Assembly: GCA_031769625.1 (NCBI GenBank)
Contig: JAUIMM010001586.1
Span: forward strand, 286,501-350,500
Length of the DNA: 64,000 bases
From: Taudactylus pleione
Lineage: Eukaryota > Chordata > Amphibia > Anura > Myobatrachidae
Direction of reading: 5' to 3'
Shown: piece by piece, positions 42,701 through 53,293 of the stretch
Layout: each line of letters begins with the position of its first letter
Numbering within the stretch: position 1 is the first letter of the stretch
The notes under the pieces: model-generated
Seen by the model: the letters and a program-made list of their open reading frames with translations, nothing else
What the model was told of the DNA's origin: nothing
The model's database searches: none
Position numbers and translations under genes: made by a program

Positions 42701-43204
42701 ATTAGGGCTAAAAAAAAAATTCAACCATTTCTTGTGTTGACCATTTTTTAGTCCCTTTCGACCTATTGACTTTCTAACATCTGGTTTTTATCTACACAAT
42801 GTTTACCTTTTTACTGTAGTGCAGACCACAATAAGTGCAGTCTGAACTACAGACAGAAACACACTGCCGCCGGCAGCAGTGTGTTTGTTTTGACAGCCAG
42901 CCAATGAGAGTCAGACAGACTCTCATTGGCTGCTGCCGCCGCTGCACAAATGTCGACGCCGTGTGTGTTAATGAGTAGCCAATGAGAGTCAGACAAACTC
43001 TCATTGGCTGTTGCGCCCACTGCAAGAGCCGGGCGGGAGCTCACTCATGAGCTCTTCCTTCTTGCTCCTGCAATGAGTAACGGGAGAGACGTCATAACGT
43101 CATTCCCATAATTCAGAGCGGGCCGACCCGGGAGGACAGCAGCGGGAGCGGGGATTCAGGTAAGTGTTTGTTTTGTTTTCTTTACGTGTGTGTTTGTCTG
43201 CTGC

Positions 43205-43400
43205 ACTCTTGGGGGGATGGATGTACTACTGCTGGGGGCACTGCATTGGGGGGTAATACTACTTGGGACACTGCTGGGGGGACCACTGCTGGGGGCACTG
43301 CATCAGGGGGGACCACTACTGGGGGGTTCCACTGCTGTGGCACTGCATCGTGGGACCACTACTGGGGGCACTGCATAAGGGGCACTACTGAGGGCACTAC
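43205..43400. repeat. GC-rich minisatellite, CTGGGGGCACTGCAT units
   Basis: Five to six irregular units of about 35 bp built from GGGGGGACCACTACTGG and GGCACTGCATC. It lies upstream of AAGGTTGAAGACCCCTG (43551-43567), which looks like a Charlie-type hAT terminus, so it is probably another minisatellite inside a hAT remnant. Confidence 0.7.
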
Positions 43401-43760
43401 AGAGGGAGGCAGTTATGGGACATTATTAAAATTGCAGGAGGGGGCAGTTATGGGTCATAACTGTGTGAGGAGGGGGCAGAGTTTAATTACCGCAGTATTG
43501 CTTAGTGGCCCTCGGCTTTGTTTAATTTTTTAATGTGGCCCACACTGCCTTAAAGGTTGAAGACCCCTGCTGTAGATCTTTCAATCTACACCCAGGCACC
43601 ACTGGGAGGAGTTTACAGTTAGTCACCACTGGGGGAGGGTTAGGAGGGGGACAGGGAGAGGGTTACAATCCAGCACTTACCAGTCCCTGTTAGTATTTGG
43701 AACATCGGGGTGCCGCTGTCAGTCTTTAGACTGCTGGTATCCTGTCAAACTGGAAAGACA

Positions 43761-44164
43761 GGGCCTGATTCAGACCCGCTCGCAAGCGGGTCAATGGCCG
43801 GACAGTGCGCTCCAGCACTCGCATCCAAAAGGGCCGGCTGTCGATGTTGTTCCCGAAGGAACGCCTGCCATTTGGGGGTGGCCCCACTGACATCATACGT
43901 GATGTCAGTAGTAAACTTCCGGCTCTATTAGAGCTGGAAGCTCACTGGGGCTTGCGACAGATGAGACCCTACCACAAGGGTCTCGTTGTAAACCCCGATG
44001 GTCGCGATAGTCGAGACCATCGCAACCATCACCAGGCCGCTCGCAATAGCTGTGGGTGGTCACCCACAGCTATGCGAGAGGCCCGGAGGCCGCACCAAAA
44101 AAAAAAAAAACGCCCTTCAGACCTGCGAGCCGCCTCCGGCAGCGAGCGGGTCTGAATCAGGGCC
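43761..44164. mobile_element. Hairpin-chain MITE, diverged subfamily (404 bp)
   Basis: The ends GGGCCTGATTCAGACCCGCT and AGCGGGTCTGAATCAGGGCC flank fewer hairpins, including TGACATCATACGTGATGTCA and GCTGTGGGTGGTCACCCACAGC. ACA duplications lie at 43758-43760 and 44165-44167. Confidence 0.87.
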
Positions 44165-44167
44165 ACA

Positions 44168-45042
44168 GTACATAGTGATTCTGGCTACTGTAGCTGATAT
44201 GAAGTTAAATGTTAGGGGTTCTGAGGACATAATCTACAGTATTATATATATATTGTTCTGTATATATAAGTCCCCTGGCTGACTGACTAATGCCCATCCC
44301 AAACCCCTGGACCTAGAAACATGAATTTTGGGGAGCACTGTATATGGCAGGGAACAGCTGTGTTCATCTTCACTGTATCTAAGGTCTACTGTACCTGGGT
44401 GAAATCGGGTACATCAGTTGCAGTAATGCTGTATAAAAGACTGATACTGTATACTGTACTGTACAGTACAGTGTTAGCATTAATTGATGACTTGTATTGT
44501 ACAGTAAGTGTTACATATTGAAGAACAGTAATGAACACAATAATTGATGACAGAGGTTACAGATTGAATAACATTAATGAAAAGATTACAGTACTGTGTA
44601 ATTGTTGATTTTGAGAAACACATTGGTATGCATGTTAACATTACTGTTAATTCAATCTCTGACACTTACTGTATACTGTAGTACAATATTAATGTTTACA
44701 CAGTAAGCAAATTATAATATCCACCACAGTATATTACTTTTTGCAATGTTGACTGAAGAAAGACCATGAACTTGTGAAAGTGACCGGAAAAACAAAAGAA
44801 AAATTATTACAGTAGGTTAGACAACAGACAGTACTGTACAGTAAAATTACATGGACTGTACTGTACATTATTATTTTTATATAATATTTATGTAGAGTAC
44901 TTTAGTTTTTTTCAGTAAGGCTTTATATACCTGTAAGTGTACAGTATTTGACTATGACATTAGCATGCAGTAAAACAAAATAAATTACTTTTATGCAGCA
45001 TTTACATTATAACCACCTACTGCATAGCAGTGATTATCAAAC
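44168..45042. other. TACAGTA/TACTGTA-rich stretch, no gene
   Basis: AT-rich, with many short palindromes such as GTACTGTACAGTAC. No coding seen. Confidence 0.5.
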
Positions 45043-45045
45043 TCA

Positions 45046-45678
45046 GGGCCTGATTCAGACCCGCTCACGAGCGCTCAGCGCTCACAAGCGGGTCGATGGT
45101 CAGGCATTGCGCACGCGCGGCGTGCACACTGCGCGTGCGTGAGGCCCAGAGCAAGTGAGAACTTCACTCGCTCGGGGCTCACAGCAAAACAGGACTGCTG
45201 TCGATGTTGATCGACAGCTCGCCCCGTTTTGTAGGCAGATCGGGGGTGCCTGCACAAATGTGGGTGGCCCTACTGACATCACAAGTGATGTCAGTAGTGA
45301 ACTTCCTGCTCTATTAGAGCAGGAAGTTCACTGGGGCTTGCGGTGGATGAGACCCTACCACAAGGGTCTCGTCGCAAGCCCGATGGTCGCGATAATCCTG
45401 AAGGAACGCCTGCCGTTTGTGGGCGGCTCTACTGACGTCACATGTGATGTCACTAGTGAACTTCCTGCTCTATTAGAGCAGGAAGTTCCCTGGGACTTGC
45501 GGTGGATGAGACCCTACCACAAGGGTCTCGTCGCAAACCCGATGGTTGCGATAATCGTGACCATCGCCAGGCCACCCACTAAAGCTGTGGGTGGTCACCC
45601 ACAGCTTAGCAAACAGCCTGGAGGCCGGGTTACAAAAAAAAAAGCCTGATTCAGAGCGTGCACCTCTGAATCAGGGCC
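45046..45678. mobile_element. Hairpin-chain MITE with an internal duplication (633 bp)
   Basis: TCA duplications lie at 45043-45045 and 45679-45681. A block of about 150 bp (TGACATCACAAGTGATGTCA, AACTTCCTGCTCTATTAGAG, GAGACCCTACCACAAGGGTC) occurs twice in direct order from about 45270 to 45570. The second block has TGACGTCACATGTGATGTCA, which contains a consensus CRE. Confidence 0.87.
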
Positions 45679-46137
45679 TCAGTCCTTAGGACCCCAAACA
45701 GTTCATGTTTTCCAGGTCACCTAGCAGGAGCACAGGTGTATTCATTAGTGACTAATACATTTTAAAATATCAACAGGTGAAGCTACTGTAGTTATTTTAC
45801 TTGTGATTCTGTGAGGAGACCTGGAAAACATGCACTGTTTGGGGTCCTGAGCATTGAATTTGAGAACCTACTGTACAGTTTAGTCTTGTCACAGAGTGCC
45901 AACATCTGTAACAATACAGTATCACACCTTTATCGGAATACACAGTATGTTTGTTCAAAGGTTGCGTGCACGGTGGTAAAAAAATATACAATATACAATA
46001 TGTTGTCATAACTGGATGTAGTTGGCATCCGGCATGTGGGATGTCAACGGTCTGAATACCGGTGTCAAAATCCCGACAGGTAGGGATCCTGGCACCAGTA
46101 TCCAAACCACTGGCATCCTGAAGGTAAGTATCGGCAT

Positions 46138-46345
46138 GTTAGGGGGAGTTAAGAGTTAGGTAGCGGAGTTAGGGTTAGGCAATAGGGGGGAGGGTTAGGC
46201 ACTGGGTAGGGAGTGTTAGGATTAGGGTGCGGGGAGGGGGAGGTTAGGTTTAAGCACTAGGGGGAGATTAGGTTTAGGCATGGGGAGTGGGTGTTAGGTT
46301 TAGGGGAGGGGGAGGTTAGGTTTAGGCACTAGGGGGGGTTAGGGT
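46138..46345. repeat. TTAGGGTTAGGC-type minisatellite
   Basis: Units such as GGTTAGGTTTAGGCACTAGG repeat irregularly. They follow a palindromic CATCCGGCATGTGGGATG-type MITE arm (46020-46130). Confidence 0.7.
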
Positions 46346-46451
46346 TAAGCACATTATACTGTACAAAATTACCCACCACAGTACAATACTCTACCTTTTT
46401 TCATGATGAATGAAGAAAGAAATTTTGATCCTTCTTCACATCACCGCAGTT

Positions 46452-48226
46452 TCAAGTTGTGTTTATTGCTTCACTGTTTGAAGCTTGATGTCCTGTACTT
46501 GTTGGGCATGTGACTATCCTCCATGCATGTTTCCTTGGCATCCGCAACACCTCATTCAATGTGTCCTTTATCCTGTTCATTTCTTCTTTTCCAATACTGT
46601 ATCTTGCCCGATATCTTGAGAGGATATATTCTTTTAAATTATTGGGGATTTGTACTTTATTTTTACTGCCATCAAAGTTCACACGCTTGGTCCAATTCTG
46701 GTAGAGGTCGTAGGGCAAATGTTCTTGGAAGATTAATTGTGCATGATGAAGCATCTCTCCATTGCATGCTCTGTAAAAGTCATTGTCCATCTCAGTGGTT
46801 ATTACAGTCAATGGTATATCTGGCAATGGATTCCCAAATCCAGTCTGTGGTGCTGGGGTGCTGAACATTACAGGTGTTCCAGGTGAAAGTACAGGTAAGC
46901 TTGCATTGTTGTTTCTCGCTGCTTCAGCTGATGATCCAACTGGTGTCTTCTCCAAGTGGTGTTATGTCCAAGTGGTGTGATGCCACTGTTGCAGTGTCCA
47001 AGTCTAGCAAATGGAATGATGGTGAATTCTCCAAGTTGTAATCCTCATCAGGGTCGACCATTTCCGGATCATACTGTACTGCCTGGTCATGTTTTCTCCT
47101 CATAGGCTGGGCAGTGGCATCTTTTCCATTCTTTTTTAGTTTGACAGATGGCTTCCTTAATTGCTCCTGCAAGCGTGTCCTTCAGCCCTTCTTTCAAACT
47201 GTCAATTTTTGTCTCCAGATGACACACAGGGTCTCTCATCATCTGAGCGCAGCAAAATGTGCATGCATCCTGATCTTCAAATGCAAGTTTTCGACAGGTT
47301 GGTGAATGGGATGCTTCTTTCATGGGTGTAGACGCCAGGAGCTCCAAGGTGTCCAGTTTTTCATTTAGTGGATTTGGTGCATCGATGACTAAGCTCTAAG
47401 TCTCTAAGTTCATTGGTTGCTCCATTTCTGTGCCACCAAGGTAAGACATTACATTGTTGTTTCCTTCCGACTTCTGCAAGGGCAGGCACTTAGGCCCTCA
47501 TTCAGAGCCGTACGCTCTGAACAGAGCGCACGCTCTGAATGAGGGCCATCCTCCATAACTATGGAGCGTCCCCCTGGACGCTCGTATAGCTGTGGGTCAC
47601 CACCCACAGCCTATACGAGCGTGCAGTTTGATGGCCGCGATGGTCGTGACCATCGCGACCATCGAAACTGCGAGCCGGAGCCTGCGGTTGAGGTTTTCAA
47701 CCGCAAGGCCCGGAGTGATTTTGGCTCTATCAGAGCCAAAATCACTCCCACTGACATCACTAGTGATGTCAGTGGGCCGGCTTCTGACGGGAGGCGTTCC
47801 AGTGGGAACGCCCCCGTCAGGGAGGCACGCCCCCGGCACGCCCACCAAAGGGGGCGTGCTGTCAATCAACATCGACAGCACGCCCCCTTTGATCAGACAC
47901 AACGAGCGAAGGAAAGTCCTTCGCTCGTCGCGTCTGGCGCATGTGCACGACGGAGCTCCCGCCGTCGTGCGCATGCGCAGAGCACAACATCGACCCACTT
48001 GCGAGCGGACAGCCGCTTGCGAGTGGGTCTGAATCAGGCCCTTAGTCTTTGCATTCTTCCTCGCCTTGACAACAGGTACATTTTCCTTCCCTGTTTTCTT
48101 CTTGGAAGGTTTTGTTATAGACATTTGTGGCACAGTACAGCCAGCCTCTTGCTCTGCGAAAGTGGGCGAGAACGGGCACCAGTGTAAAAATTTCCACTCT
48201 TCAGCATTTTCACTGTTCAGTGCACC
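46452..48226 (-). pseudogene. Broken gene for an uncharacterised protein with a tentative BEN-like C-terminal domain
   Basis: An open frame begins behind a TTTCAG acceptor at 48227 and encodes an acidic start, NAEEWKFLHWCPFSP, then a lysine-rich KPSKKKTGKENV segment. A 549-bp MITE (47493-48041) interrupts it. Skipping the MITE and one TTA copy restores the frame. Downstream pieces include CTFCCAQMM and an acidic DPDEDYNLENSP segment. The C-terminus has HHAQLIFQEHLPYDLYQNW, NFDGSKNKVQIPNNLKEYIL and a terminal EVLRMPRK, which resembles the BEN-like DNA-binding domain of frog uncharacterised proteins; that match is from memory and tentative. Breaks: a TAG after the NLET sequence and two frameshifts (near 47120 and 46940). 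It could be a decayed gene or a retrocopy; the acceptor-like start favours a gene. Confidence 0.55.
47493..48041. mobile_element. Hairpin-chain MITE, copy in the broken BEN-like gene (549 bp)
   Basis: This has the same length and hairpin order as the LINE copy, inverted, with TTA duplications at 47490-47492 and 48042-48044. Differences sit mostly in loops, while stems such as TGACATCACTAGTGATGTCA and GGCGTTCC...GGAACGCC stay paired. Confidence 0.92.
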
Positions 48227-48379
48227 CTGAAATAGACAAGTATAAGGATACTATAAATATAACATTTTCACATTACAGCAGTGTAAACAATCACTCATAC
48301 TGTACTTTTAGGAATGTGCAGCTACGCTATGTAACTACAGAAATGGTTACTGGGAAAAGAACTTTTACCCGGTAATTGC

Positions 48380-48535
48380 TGATCAACATGGGTATTTTTG
48401 CTGTGTGAAAGGGTCACCCCGGGACTTCAAACTTACTTTTTACCATGGTGTTAGAACCGGCAATTTCCACCCGGGTTGATCCTTTCACACAGAATAAATA
48501 CCCATGTTGATCTGCTGTGTGAAAAGGGGGCACAA
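48380..48535. repeat. Foldback sequence with GATCAACATGGGTATTT arms
   Basis: GCTGATCAACATGGGTATTT and TGTGTGAAAGGGTCACCC return inverted as GGGTTGATCCTTTCACACAG and AAATACCCATGTTGATC. Probably a MITE. Confidence 0.7.
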
Positions 48536-48699
48536 AGTGGAACTGTTAAAAAAAACCTGTGCTTCAAATGCCAGGTAAAATAAATGTTTTTTTTGCCTAT
48601 TTTCTGTGTGAAAGGGTTATTACTGTAGTTACAGTACATACTGTATACAGCACTTACAGTACTGTACCAACATGACCCATTCCATTAGAGATGAAAAGC

Positions 48700-48830
48700 T
48701 CTATTCCTGGACATCCATCTGAATTTATGAATGCTATCACCTGTGTTGAGCAAGTTAATTGACGATAAAGGTATTTCACCACAGGTGACGGCAATCATAA
48801 ATTAAAAGGGAAGTCCAGGAATACAGCATT
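48700..48830. repeat. Short foldback sequence
   Basis: ATTCCTGGACATCC, TTTATGAATGCTATCACCTG and the inverse CAGGTGACGGCAATCATAAA with GGAAGTCCAGGAAT form a hairpin of about 115 bp. Confidence 0.7.
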
Positions 48831-49461
48831 TTGGTAAACATTAAGTAAACAGTAAGTCTACCCCTACAGCACCTATTGTACTGTATGGGTCTGGGTACAT
48901 AAAACTGTGGAATACAGTCCAAGGCATGTAAAGTGAGGCTGCTTTGTGGGACTCGATACACATATTTGCATCTAGGGGCATGGCAATCAGAAACACGGTA
49001 AAACAAATCAACATGAACCAGAGCAATTTACTTACAGTACCAGCGGGATGATACTTTAGGTAAGAGCTGTAGAAGTTCAGGGTAGATCACTGTAATGAGC
49101 AGCAACAAAAGTGACTTGGAAGTCAGGCAAAGTTGCAAAAAATATTTCAAGGGTTCGTACTGGTGATACGTGCCGAAGAGAGGATCCGAGCAGCAGTTCT
49201 GTACAGCAAAGTAGCAGATTCACAGAGTGGATAGCTAGGCTGGTCTGAGACACTCTTTTATCCTACCAGAGACAAAGAAATCCTTTCCGCCAAAACTCTG
49301 CCATGCTATTGGGTGACGATGGAATGCATTTTTCAAATACACCAATCAGTTACAAAACATCCCCTCGGGCCAATTACACCACATACACAGGAATTGCTCG
49401 TAACATAATGAATTTAAAGTCCATTCACATGATTTATTAGAAGCGTTCAGAAGGAAACAAA

Positions 49462-50008
49462 GGCCCTGATTCAGAGCCGGACGCTCTGACCAGAGCACTC
49501 GCTCTGAATCAGGGCCCACCTCCATAAATATGGAGCGTCCTCCAGGACGCTCGTATAGCTGTGGGTCACCACCCACAGCCTATACGAGCGTGCAGGATGG
49601 TCGTGATGGTCTTGGCCATCGCGACCATCGCCAGTGCGAGCTGAAGCCTGTGGTTGAGTTTCTCAACCGCAAGGCCAGGAGTGATTTTGGCTCTATCAGA
49701 GCCAAAATCACTCCCACTGACATCACTAGTGATGTCAGTGGGGCCGGCTTCTGACGGTAGGCGTTCCCTTGGGAACGCCTCCGTCTGGCAGGCACGCCCC
49801 CGGCACGCCCACCAAAGGGGGCGTGCTGTCAATCAACAACGACAGCACGCCCCCTTTGATCAGACACAACGAGCGAAGGAAAGTCCTTCGCTCGTCGCGT
49901 CTCACGCATGCGCACCACGGAGCTCCCTCCGTCGTGCGCATGCGCAGTGCACACCATCGACCCACTTGCGAGCGGACAGCCGCTCGCGAGTGGGTCTGAA
50001 TCAGGCCC
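49462..50008. mobile_element. Hairpin-chain MITE (547 bp)
   Basis: The same family in the same orientation as 47493-48041. The hairpins are retained, including the 20-bp TGACATCACTAGTGATGTCA palindrome. The 3-bp flanks are AAA and AAT, so the duplication is imperfect. Confidence 0.88.
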
Positions 50009-51109
50009 AATATCCAGATTACAAGATTCTTACAATAAAAAAAAAATCAACAATGGAGAGAAAGACACATTTCACAACTACTGTAAACAGCCCAATAAAC
50101 AACAACATGTAATTGATTTCAATCAAACAGCTAAATTGATAACAAGGTACAATTCTTCAGCAGATAAAATCAGGAAAATTATAAATTCTAATCAAAAAGT
50201 CCTATTCACGGACCCAATTCTAAAAAACGATATAGGCACAGGTGCTAAAGTCATTTTTAAAAAATATCAAAATTTGGTAAATCTATTAGCACCAATGTTA
50301 TTTAGGAGTACCAATAGAAGCCCAGAGGGGGAGAGAATAATAACACAAAGAAGAATTTACTACCTATGGGTATCATAGGCTGTTACAAGTGTGGTTCTAC
50401 AAAATGTCTGACATGTGGCTCCATACAGCATAAAGCATATATATATATATGTGTATTTTATTACTAAAGAAACTTTTCCAATTAAAACATATATTAATTG
50501 TAACACAATGTATATTATATACCGTAGTAACTGCAGATATGGAAAGCAATATATAGGCCGCACCACATGAAGATTGAGAGATATACTGACCATTCACTTT
50601 CCACACTGTATGGAGTCACATCAAGGAGACTATAAATTAGGGGTGAGCAGGTTCGGATTTCTGAAATTCGAACCCCCCCGATCCGAGGCCGATCCGAGTC
50701 AGGCTCGACTTTTCCCGCCTGACTCAGATCTGAAATCGAGGCAAAACGTCTTCATCCCGCCTTACCGGTCTCGCAGGTTTTGGATCCTATATAAGGTACC
50801 CGCGTCGGCGCCATTTTCTCACTCGGCTGTGGACAGTGAAGAGGGAGGGTGGGAGTTAGGGCTGGCTGGGCTGTGTAGTGTAGTGTAGTGTAGTGCAGTG
50901 TAGTGTTGTGCTGTGCTGCTGTTGTCCATAGGGGCCGTGTCCACTCCTCCAGAGTCCATAGTGGCTGGCTGGACTGTGTTGTGCAGTCAGTTGTCCATAG
51001 GGGCTGTGTCCACTCCAAAGTCCTGTGCAGTCCTAAAGGAGTGCTGTAGTGTTGTCCAGGGGGTGCTCTGTCCATCAGGGGTGCTCCCCCCAAGTGCAAA
51101 AAAATAAAT

Positions 51110-51640
51110 AGTTTTTCTGTGTTTGTGAATTGTGTACACTGTGGCTGGACGTGCATCAACAAAGGAGCAGCGCCAAGCATGCGCCTGTGTCCCATTAGTA
51201 AAGGGCCGGCTGGCTTGTCCGTTAAAGGGTGCTGTAACCCCCAAAGTACACTCCAAACAAAAAAAATATATATTTTCTGTGTTTGTGAATTGTGTGCACT
51301 GTGGCTGCATGTGCATCAACAAAGTAGTGCCAAGCGTGCGCCTGGGTCATAAGTAAAGGGTCATCTGGCTTGACCATTAAAGGGTGCTGTAACCCCCAAA
51401 GTACACTCCAAACAAAAAAAATATATATTTTCTGTGTTGTGAATTGTGTGCACTGTGGCTGCACGTGCATCAACAAAGTAGTGCCAAGCGTGCGCCTGTG
51501 TCATAAGTAAAGGGCCGGCTGGCTTGTCCGTTAAAGTGTGCTGTAACCCCCAAAGTACACTAGTCTCCAACAAAAATAAAAAATTATTTTCTGTGTTTGT
51601 GTGCGCCTTAGCCGCACGTGTATATCAATATAACATAAAT
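51110..51640 (+). repeat. Tandem repeats in hAT copy 1 leader
   Basis: At least three units of about 140-160 bp each contain TTGTGAATTGTGTGCACTG, CAAGCGTGCGCC and AAAGGGCCGGCTGGCTTG. They lie between the transcript-like leader and the transposase start, and match the longer array in copy 2. Confidence 0.85.
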
Positions 51641-52013
51641 GGAGGACCAAACTTTCTCCGAAAAAAATAAAATAGGGAAAGATCAAGAACCACTTCCTCC
51701 TAGTGCTGTTGCTACTGCTGGGAGTTGTTCATCATCCCAGAGAGGAAGTAGGAACACCACTACTTTTACTAAACAATTGACCCTCCCACAGTCCTTAGCA
51801 AGGAGGATGAAGTACGACAGCAGTCATCCTGAGGCAAAACGTATAACTGAGGACTTGAATGCTATGTTGGTGTTAGACGTGCGTCCGGTATCCGCCATTA
51901 GTGCAGTGGGATTTAGACAATTTATGGAGGTAGTGTGTCCCCGGTTCCAAATCCCGTCTAGATTCCACCTGCATCCTCAAAGCAGCAGCGACAAGCGTGC
52001 GTCTGTCTGTTAA
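51639..52013 (+). pseudogene. hAT transposase N-terminal remnant (copy 1)
   Basis: The 124-residue frame starts MEDQTFSEKNKIGKDQEP, the same start as copy 2. It then skips the BED finger and runs directly into TLPQSLARRMKYDSSHP, MLVLDVRPVSAI and CPRFQIPSR, the segment just before the catalytic core of BED-type hAT transposases. It runs into tandem repeat sequence at HPQSSSDKRAS, so the deletion joint lies in the repeat. Confidence 0.8.
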
Positions 52014-53060
52014 AGGGTGGTGTAACCCTTAAAGTGCGCTCCACAAACAATAAAAAAAATTCTTCTTTTTTTTTCTGTCTTTGTGAATTGTGTGCACTGT
52101 AGCTGCATGTGCATCAACAAAGGAGCAGTGCCAAGCATGCACCTGTGTCCCATATGTCTGTTAAAGGGTGGTGTAACCCTTAGAGTGTGCTCCACAAACA
52201 ATAAAAAAATTCTTCTTTTTTCTTCTCTTTGTGAATTGTGTGGGCTGTAGCCGCACCTGCATCCTCATAGCAGCAGCGACAAGCATGCGTCTGTCTGTTA
52301 AAGGGTGGTGTAACCCTCAAAGTGCGCTCCACAAACAATAAAAAAATTCTTCTTTTTTTCTGTCTTTGTGAATTGTGTGGGCTGTAGCCGCACCTGCATC
52401 CTCAAAGCAGCAGCGACAAGCGTGCATCTGTCTGTTAAAGGGTGGTGTAACCCTCAAAGTGCGCTCCACAAACAATAAAAAAATTCTTCTTTTTTTCTGT
52501 CTTTGTGAATTGTGTGCACTGTAGCTGCATGTGCATCAACAAAGGAGCAGCGCCAAGCATGCACCTGTGTCCCATAAGTCTGTTAAAGGGTGGTGTAACC
52601 CCCAAAGTGCTCCAAATAATAAAAAACTATTTTTGTTCTGTGTTTGTGACTTGTGTGCGATGTAGCTGCACATGCATCAACACAGTAGCAGTCAAGGGCC
52701 GGTTTGGACATCTGGTCCGGACTGAAGGACGTGCCAAAAATTTCTGACAAGTCTACTGTCACTGCATATGATACTGTCCTCAAAGCAGCAGTGACAAGCG
52801 TGCGTCTGTCTGTTAAAGGGTGGTGTTACCTCCAAAGTGTGCTACAACAAAATAAAATAATCTTCTTTATTCTGTGTTTGTGTGTGAAATGTATGCGCAG
52901 TAGCCGCACCTGCATGCTCAAAGGGTTGTGTAACCCTCAAAGTGCGCTCCACAAACAATAAAAAAATTCTTCTTTTTTTTTCTGTCTTTGTGAATTGTGT
53001 GGGCTGTAGCCGCACCTGCATCCGCAAAGCAGCAGCGACAAGCGTGCGTCTGTCTGTTAA
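52010..53060 (+). repeat. Second tandem array replacing the catalytic core of hAT copy 1
   Basis: Units of about 137-150 bp recur at 52011, 52161, 52299, 52435 and 52583, keyed on TTAAAGGGTGGTGTAACCC and GCAGCAGCGACAAGC. They are related to, but distinct from, the leader array. A small non-repeat island (52690-52790) may be a transposase scrap. Confidence 0.82.
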
Positions 53061-53065
53061 AGGAT

Positions 53066-53293
53066 TACATCGGTGACAGCATCCAAGTAGGCATGTCAGA
53101 CAGTCCGTACCTGTACTGGCAGTAAAAAGAGGCAATTTGGAGGCCCCTGTACAAACTGGCTCTATTTTACCTGAGTTGCCCCCCCTCCAGTGTGTACTCT
53201 GAAAGAGTGTTTAGTGCAGCCGGGAACCTTGTCAGCGAAAGGCGTAGGAGGTTACTTCCACAAAATGTGGAGAAGATGATGTTCATAAAATGA
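53066..53293 (+). pseudogene. hAT C-terminal dimerisation domain remnant (copy 1)
   Basis: The frame reads YIGDSIQVGMSDSPYLYWQ, an in-frame TAA, then PLYKLALFYLSCPPSSVYSE, RVFSAAGNLVSERRRRLLP and QNVEKMMFIK. PPSSVYSERVFSAAG followed by an arginine cluster is the recognised hATC motif. A separate acidic tail, ESVDEEDEDDILPP, lies downstream and ends at 53463. Confidence 0.87.

Noticed and set aside
43075..43135. CpG-rich promoter with GACGTCATAACGTCAT
   Set aside because: Adjacent to a minisatellite and hAT-like end with no exon nearby; probably part of a repeat.
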